Shown here: positions 5,485-7,646 of the stretch, piece by piece
Layout of the letters: each line of letters begins with the position of its first letter
Numbering within the stretch: position 1 is the stretch's first letter
Assembly (NCBI GenBank): GCA_934754855.1
Contig: CAKVJR010000081.1
Coordinates: forward strand, 1 to 7,646
Length of the DNA: 7,646 nt
Direction: 5' to 3'
Origin: an uncultured Candidatus Melainabacteria bacterium
GTDB lineage: Bacteria > Cyanobacteriota > Vampirovibrionia > Gastranaerophilales > Gastranaerophilaceae
Made by a program: the position numbers and the translations under genes
The notes under the pieces: model-generated
Seen by the model: only the letters and a program-made list of their open reading frames with translations
Told to the model about the DNA's origin: nothing
Database searches by the model: none

Positions 5485-6099
5485 TTATTTTCCAAACGTC
5501 AAAACGGACAATTTGCGGGCTTTTTGCTCTTTTTGTGCATCTCTTAATTCCCAACAATCCAAGCAGCGTGCTTCATAAGTTTCATCGGCACCAATCATAA
5601 TAAGCGGGGAGTTTTTGTCCGCAGGTTTACCGTCAATCAAGCGTTGCGTTCTGACGGCATATTCGCTGCCGCATTTCATACAAATCGCTGTTAATTTATC
5701 AACTTTGTCCGCATAAGCCAAAAGTTGGGGCATAGAGCCGAAAGGTTCGCCTTTGAAATCCAAATCCAAACCGCAACCGATGATTCTTTTTCCTTGTGCA
5801 ATAAGAGTTTTGACAACTTCTAAAATATATTCGTCGAAAAATTGCATTTCATCAATTGCAACAACATCGTCTGATTTTTCAACAACATCAAGGATTGAGG
5901 CAGCGTCTTTAACCTTGCAAGTATCAAGGAACATGCCATTTCTTGACTCAATGATATCGCTTTTTGAACGGGTGTCGATTGCAGGTGAAATAATTTTGAC
6001 TTTTTTCTTTGCAATAACAAGTCTTTTTACCCGTCTGATTAATTCTTCTGTTTTTCCGCAACTCATCGGTCCGGTTATAAGTTCAAATCTGTAACCCAT
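5485..6099 (-). CDS. tdk: Thymidine kinase, type II (zinc-ribbon family)
   Basis: This 204-residue enzyme phosphorylates thymidine with ATP for pyrimidine salvage, in the cytoplasm, and is usually a tetramer. The P-loop is GPMSCGKT (10-17), which fits Walker A but differs from the usual GPMFSGKT. The Walker B and catalytic segment is AIDEMQFF (81-88), where E84 is the expected general base. GLDLDFKGEPF (110-120) is the conserved lasso-side motif. Two zinc-binding pairs are C140/C143 and C179/C182, and YEARC (175-179) is typical of the nucleoside-binding end. Length matches the bacterial family. The ATG at 6099 is preceded by AAGGGG (6109-6114) at a usable distance and AAGGA directly against the ATG. 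It has its own promoter and a 5' leader hairpin. It is convergent with the orphan gene and divergent from the pilin gene, so it is a single-gene unit. Confidence 0.96.
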   Translation of the reverse strand: MGYRFELITGPMSCGKTEELIRRVKRLVIAKKKVKIISPAIDTRSKSDIIESRNGMFLDTCKVKDAASILDVVEKSDDVVAIDEMQFFDEYILEVVKTLIAQGKRIIGCGLDLDFKGEPFGSMPQLLAYADKVDKLTAICMKCGSEYAVRTQRLIDGKPADKNSPLIMIGADETYEARCLDCWELRDAQKEQKARKLSVLTFGK

Positions 6100-6119
6100 T
6101 CCTTAAATCCCCTTACCAC

Positions 6120-6134
6120 AACGGTTTCTCCGTT
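6120..6134 (-). promoter_or_regulatory. Small hairpin in the tdk 5' leader
   Basis: AACGG (6120-6124) and CCGTT (6130-6134) form a 5-bp stem with a 5-base loop, just after the predicted tdk transcription start and immediately upstream of the AAGGGG ribosome binding site. It could affect mRNA stability or translation. Small hairpins are common, so this is a weak call. Confidence 0.3.
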
Positions 6135-6143
6135 AACATGATA

Positions 6144-6173
6144 ATTGTAAAACAAATCCTACCTTAATGTCAA
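6144..6173 (-). promoter_or_regulatory. Promoter of tdk
   Basis: On the minus strand a perfect TTGACA (plus 6168-6173) and TACAAT (plus 6144-6149) are 18 bp apart. The predicted start near 6137 gives a leader of about 38 nt. Confidence 0.75.
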
Positions 6174-6255
6174 AGCATGCCCACCATACCTGTTATATTT
6201 GTTAACCAAGTCCGAAGTATCAGTTTTTTATTTATTGGATAAATTCATAAATACT

Positions 6256-6285
6256 GGATTGCCACGGGCAAAGCCCTCGCAGTGA
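6256..6285 (-). repeat. Dispersed repeat, degenerate module C copy
   Basis: GGATTGCCACG (6256-6266) and CGCAGTGA (6278-6285) are the reverse complement of the module C ends (cf. 3603-3643), around an internal GGGCAAAGCCC hairpin. It lies in the tdk-pilin spacer. Nothing coding is visible in 6174-6482. Confidence 0.55.
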
Positions 6286-6306
6286 AAGAGAACGAAAAAA
6301 TTAAGC

Positions 6307-6459
6307 AATAATTGTTATTACGAAAAAGTGATAAACTAACAGAAGTATTTTCGGACAGATTGATATCTGTAAAAATGCAGTATTTATGAGGGAAAGCGAG
6401 TATGCTTTCAATCATTGTGTTAAGTTATGTAAATTCATGGAATTAAAATAACAATTATT
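6307..6459. other. Potentially structured intergenic region (13-bp inverted repeat enclosing several hairpins)
   Basis: AATAATTGTTATT (6307-6319) and AATAACAATTATT (6447-6459) are exact reverse complements 127 nt apart. Between them are four perfect stems: CGAAAA/TTTTCG (6321-6326, 6348-6353), ACAGAT-TGAT-ATCTGT (6355-6370), GAAAGC/GCTTTC (6392-6397, 6404-6409) and AATTC-ATG-GAATT (6432-6444). Together they would make a closed multi-branched fold of about 150 nt. It fits no RNA family I can name, and strand and promoter are unclear. AT-rich stems arise by chance, so this is only a candidate structured RNA or control region. Confidence 0.3.
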
Positions 6460-6482
6460 TGACGTATTTTTATTTTAACTAC

Positions 6483-6511
6483 TTGCATAAATTCCAAAAA
6501 AGATTTATAAT
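6483..6511 (+). promoter_or_regulatory. Promoter of the pilin-like gene
   Basis: A perfect TATAAT (6506-6511) lies 17 bp after TTGCAT (6483-6488), a weak -35 matching 3/6. The predicted start near 6518 gives a structured leader of about 74 nt. Confidence 0.65.
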
Positions 6512-6522
6512 TGGTAAGAATT

Positions 6523-6566
6523 GGTTTCGCAAGAAACCCTAAACTATATAATTAGCCCGCAAGGGT
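6523..6566 (+). promoter_or_regulatory. Structured 5' leader of the pilin-like gene with two GCAA-tetraloop hairpins
   Basis: GGTTTC-GCAA-GAAACC (6523-6538) is a perfect 6-bp stem capped by a GNRA tetraloop. GCCC-GCAA-GGGT (6555-6566) is a second stem with the same loop and a terminal G-T pair. Between them CTAA and TTAG (6539-6554) can also pair. The AAAGGAG ribosome binding site (6579-6585) follows 12 nt later. The fold could stabilise an abundant mRNA or control its translation. I cannot match it to a named riboswitch. Confidence 0.45.
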
Positions 6567-6591
6567 GTGTAAATAATAAAAGGAGAATTAA

Positions 6592-7227
6592 ATGAAAAAA
6601 GGTTTTACTTTGGCAGAAGTTTTGATTACTCTCGTAATTATCGGTGTAATCGCAGCAATGACAATTCCGACATTGATGAACTCAACTAACAACCAAGAAT
6701 TCAGAGTTGGTTTGAAGAAAGCAATTTCAGCTTTGAACCAAGCAATGTCATTGAACTATGCACTTGAAGGAACTCAAGTTGGTTCAGATACTTTGGCAAC
6801 ATCAGCAAACGTTGTTAATAACCTCTTCAAGAAAAGAATGAGCGTTATCACAACTGCTACATCAGGTGCAGCATTTGCAGTTGGTGATTCAGGTATCACA
6901 GCAACAGATAACCAAAACGTATTCTACACAGCAGATGGTATGAGATTTGCAGTATCATACGCTGCAGGCGAATATGATCCGATTGCAGACCAAATGTATT
7001 ATGGTTTGATTTTGATCGACGTTAACGGTGAAAAAGCACCTAACACATTGTGTACAAATGCTAACCAACCGACAGATACTTACGTAGCAACTATGTATGG
7101 TAACAGAGTTGTTGCTGGTAACGTAAAAGCACCGACAGCTGCATATTCAACAGCTGCTCAACAAGTAGTATTTGATAAGAAATCTTCAAACCAAACATCA
7201 GCAAATACTAACCAAAACACCCCTTAG
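6592..7227 (+). CDS. Type IV pilin-like / pseudopilin protein
   Basis: This 211-residue protein begins MKKG followed by FTLAEVLITLVIIGVIAAM, a class III prepilin signal. Prepilin peptidase is expected to cut after Gly4, leaving Phe as residue 1 of the mature protein and Glu at +5 (residue 9), needed for assembly. The hydrophobic helix ends at IPTLMN (25-30). The C-terminal domain contains YYGLILIDVNGEKAPN (136-151), a stretch typical of pilin-like proteins in this kind of bacterium. It has a single Cys (154), so no disulfide loop, and it ends in a low-complexity Ser/Asn/Gln/Thr tail (198-211). ATG 6592 has AAAGGAG six bases upstream. The gene is a monocistron with its own promoter, leader and terminator, and no assembly genes are nearby. 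It may be a major or minor pilin or a type II secretion pseudopilin, exported across the inner membrane. Confidence 0.85.
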   Translation: MKKGFTLAEVLITLVIIGVIAAMTIPTLMNSTNNQEFRVGLKKAISALNQAMSLNYALEGTQVGSDTLATSANVVNNLFKKRMSVITTATSGAAFAVGDSGITATDNQNVFYTADGMRFAVSYAAGEYDPIADQMYYGLILIDVNGEKAPNTLCTNANQPTDTYVATMYGNRVVAGNVKAPTAAYSTAAQQVVFDKKSSNQTSANTNQNTP

Positions 7228-7251
7228 TTTAGTCATATAGTTTGAAAAAAG

Positions 7252-7279
7252 AAACCGTCCTCATTGGGGGCGGTTTTTT
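7252..7279 (+). terminator. Rho-independent terminator of the pilin-like gene
   Basis: AAACCGTCCTC (7252-7262) pairs with GGGGGCGGTTT (7266-7276) around an ATT loop, with two wobbles, and runs into a T-run (7274-7279). It is near-identical, through the trailing GTTGC, to the HU terminator. Confidence 0.85.
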
Positions 7280-7327
7280 GTTGCTTTGATTACAGTTGTT
7301 GAAAAGAGTTGAAGTTATACGGTTCTT

Positions 7328-7607
7328 GTCACAGCGAAGAACGAGCGAGCAAAATGCATAACTGTCATTCTGAGCGAAGAGAAGAATCTTGGAAAATTTT
7401 ATTACGTCATTCTGAGGTTTTGCAAAAACCAAAGAATCTATGAAATGCTGATTGAAACAGATATTTCGGGGACAAGCCCCTCAATATGACGAAGAACGTT
7501 GAAATTTAATAAGAATTGTCATTGCGAAGAACGAGCGAGCAGAGTCCAAAACCATATAACCTCAAGAGGAGTAGGGTCGACTTCAGTCGACCAATCAGTT
7601 CTTGTCA
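7328..7607. repeat. Dense cluster of dispersed repeat modules
   Basis: This stretch, which holds no supported gene, is built of the same modules as elsewhere: module C-like GCGAAGAACGAGCGAGCA at 7334-7351 and again at 7524-7541 (identical 18-mers), module B at 7363-7389 (TGTCATTCTGAGCGAAG then AAGAATCT) and at 7406-7439, a B-element interior in reverse orientation at 7430-7470, and module A with its palindrome at 7571-7593 followed by CAGTTCTTGTCA to 7607. Open frames across it only translate the repeats. Confidence 0.75.
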
Positions 7608-7623
7608 GGGAACGAAGTCCTCA

Positions 7624-7646
7624 ATAAAAAAGCCCTCATAATGAGG
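7624..7646 (-). terminator. Part of a terminator for a gene beyond the right edge
   Basis: On the minus strand the window begins CCTCATTATGAGGGC followed by six Ts, which reads as most of a terminator stem (CCCTCAT with ATGAGGG) and its T-run. The outer part of the stem is cut by the window edge. It probably serves a gene to the right, transcribed leftward. Confidence 0.5.

Noticed and set aside
7229..7432. 67-codon minus-strand ORF after the pilin gene
   Set aside because: It is a translation of the terminator and module B/C repeats (FAQNDS-like pieces), with no ribosome binding site.

Overview
The window looks like a chromosomal segment of a low-GC bacterium. My best guess is a gut Gastranaerophilales/Vampirovibrionia (Melainabacteria) lineage. 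The basis is the AT-rich intergenic DNA, the style of the prepilin N-terminus (KKGFTLAEVLITL followed by an IPTL-type end of the hydrophobic stem), the dispersed short palindromic repeats, and the housekeeping genes present. This is recognition by eye, not a database result. Most genes have AAGGAG-like ribosome binding sites and SigA-type -35/-10 promoters.

Layout, left to right. (1) 1-133: the 5' end of a HAD-type hydrolase gene on the minus strand, divergent from a small XRE regulator on the plus strand (197-454). A 12-bp palindrome overlaps the hydrolase promoter. (2) 455-686: repeat-derived DNA and a terminator. (3) 687-2573: two minus-strand housekeeping genes, the DNA-binding protein HU (own promoter) and class II lysyl-tRNA synthetase. 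(4) 2659-3585: a plus-strand gene divergent from lysS, encoding a spermidine-synthase-fold protein that lacks key polyamine-site residues. (5) 3586-4078: a repeat, a terminator hairpin pointing left, an AT-rich control region with a strong minus-strand promoter, and a second small XRE gene. Promoter and terminator together outline an unannotated minus-strand transcript of about 130 nt with no convincing ORF. (6) 4342-5214: a 290-residue protein of unknown function with a degenerate EF-hand-like loop and glycine-zipper segments, ended by a good terminator. (7) 5272-5484: more dispersed repeats. (8) 5485-6099: thymidine kinase on the minus strand with a clear promoter. (9) 6174-6591: a long non-coding stretch with a repeat, a potentially structured RNA region, and the promoter and structured leader of the next gene. 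(10) 6592-7227: a type IV pilin-like gene with its terminator. (11) 7280-7646: a dense cluster of the same dispersed repeats, ending in part of another terminator.

There is no long operon. The genes are mostly single transcription units, several divergent, separated by repeat-rich spacers. HU, LysRS and thymidine kinase serve chromosome structure, translation and nucleotide salvage. The pilin-like protein and perhaps the 290-residue protein face the cell surface or outside. The two small XRE proteins probably control their own divergent intergenic regions. Nothing here is plainly a defence or mobile system. The best candidates for something undescribed are the minus-strand small transcript next to the second XRE gene, the structured leader and upstream region of the pilin gene, and the 290-residue orphan protein.
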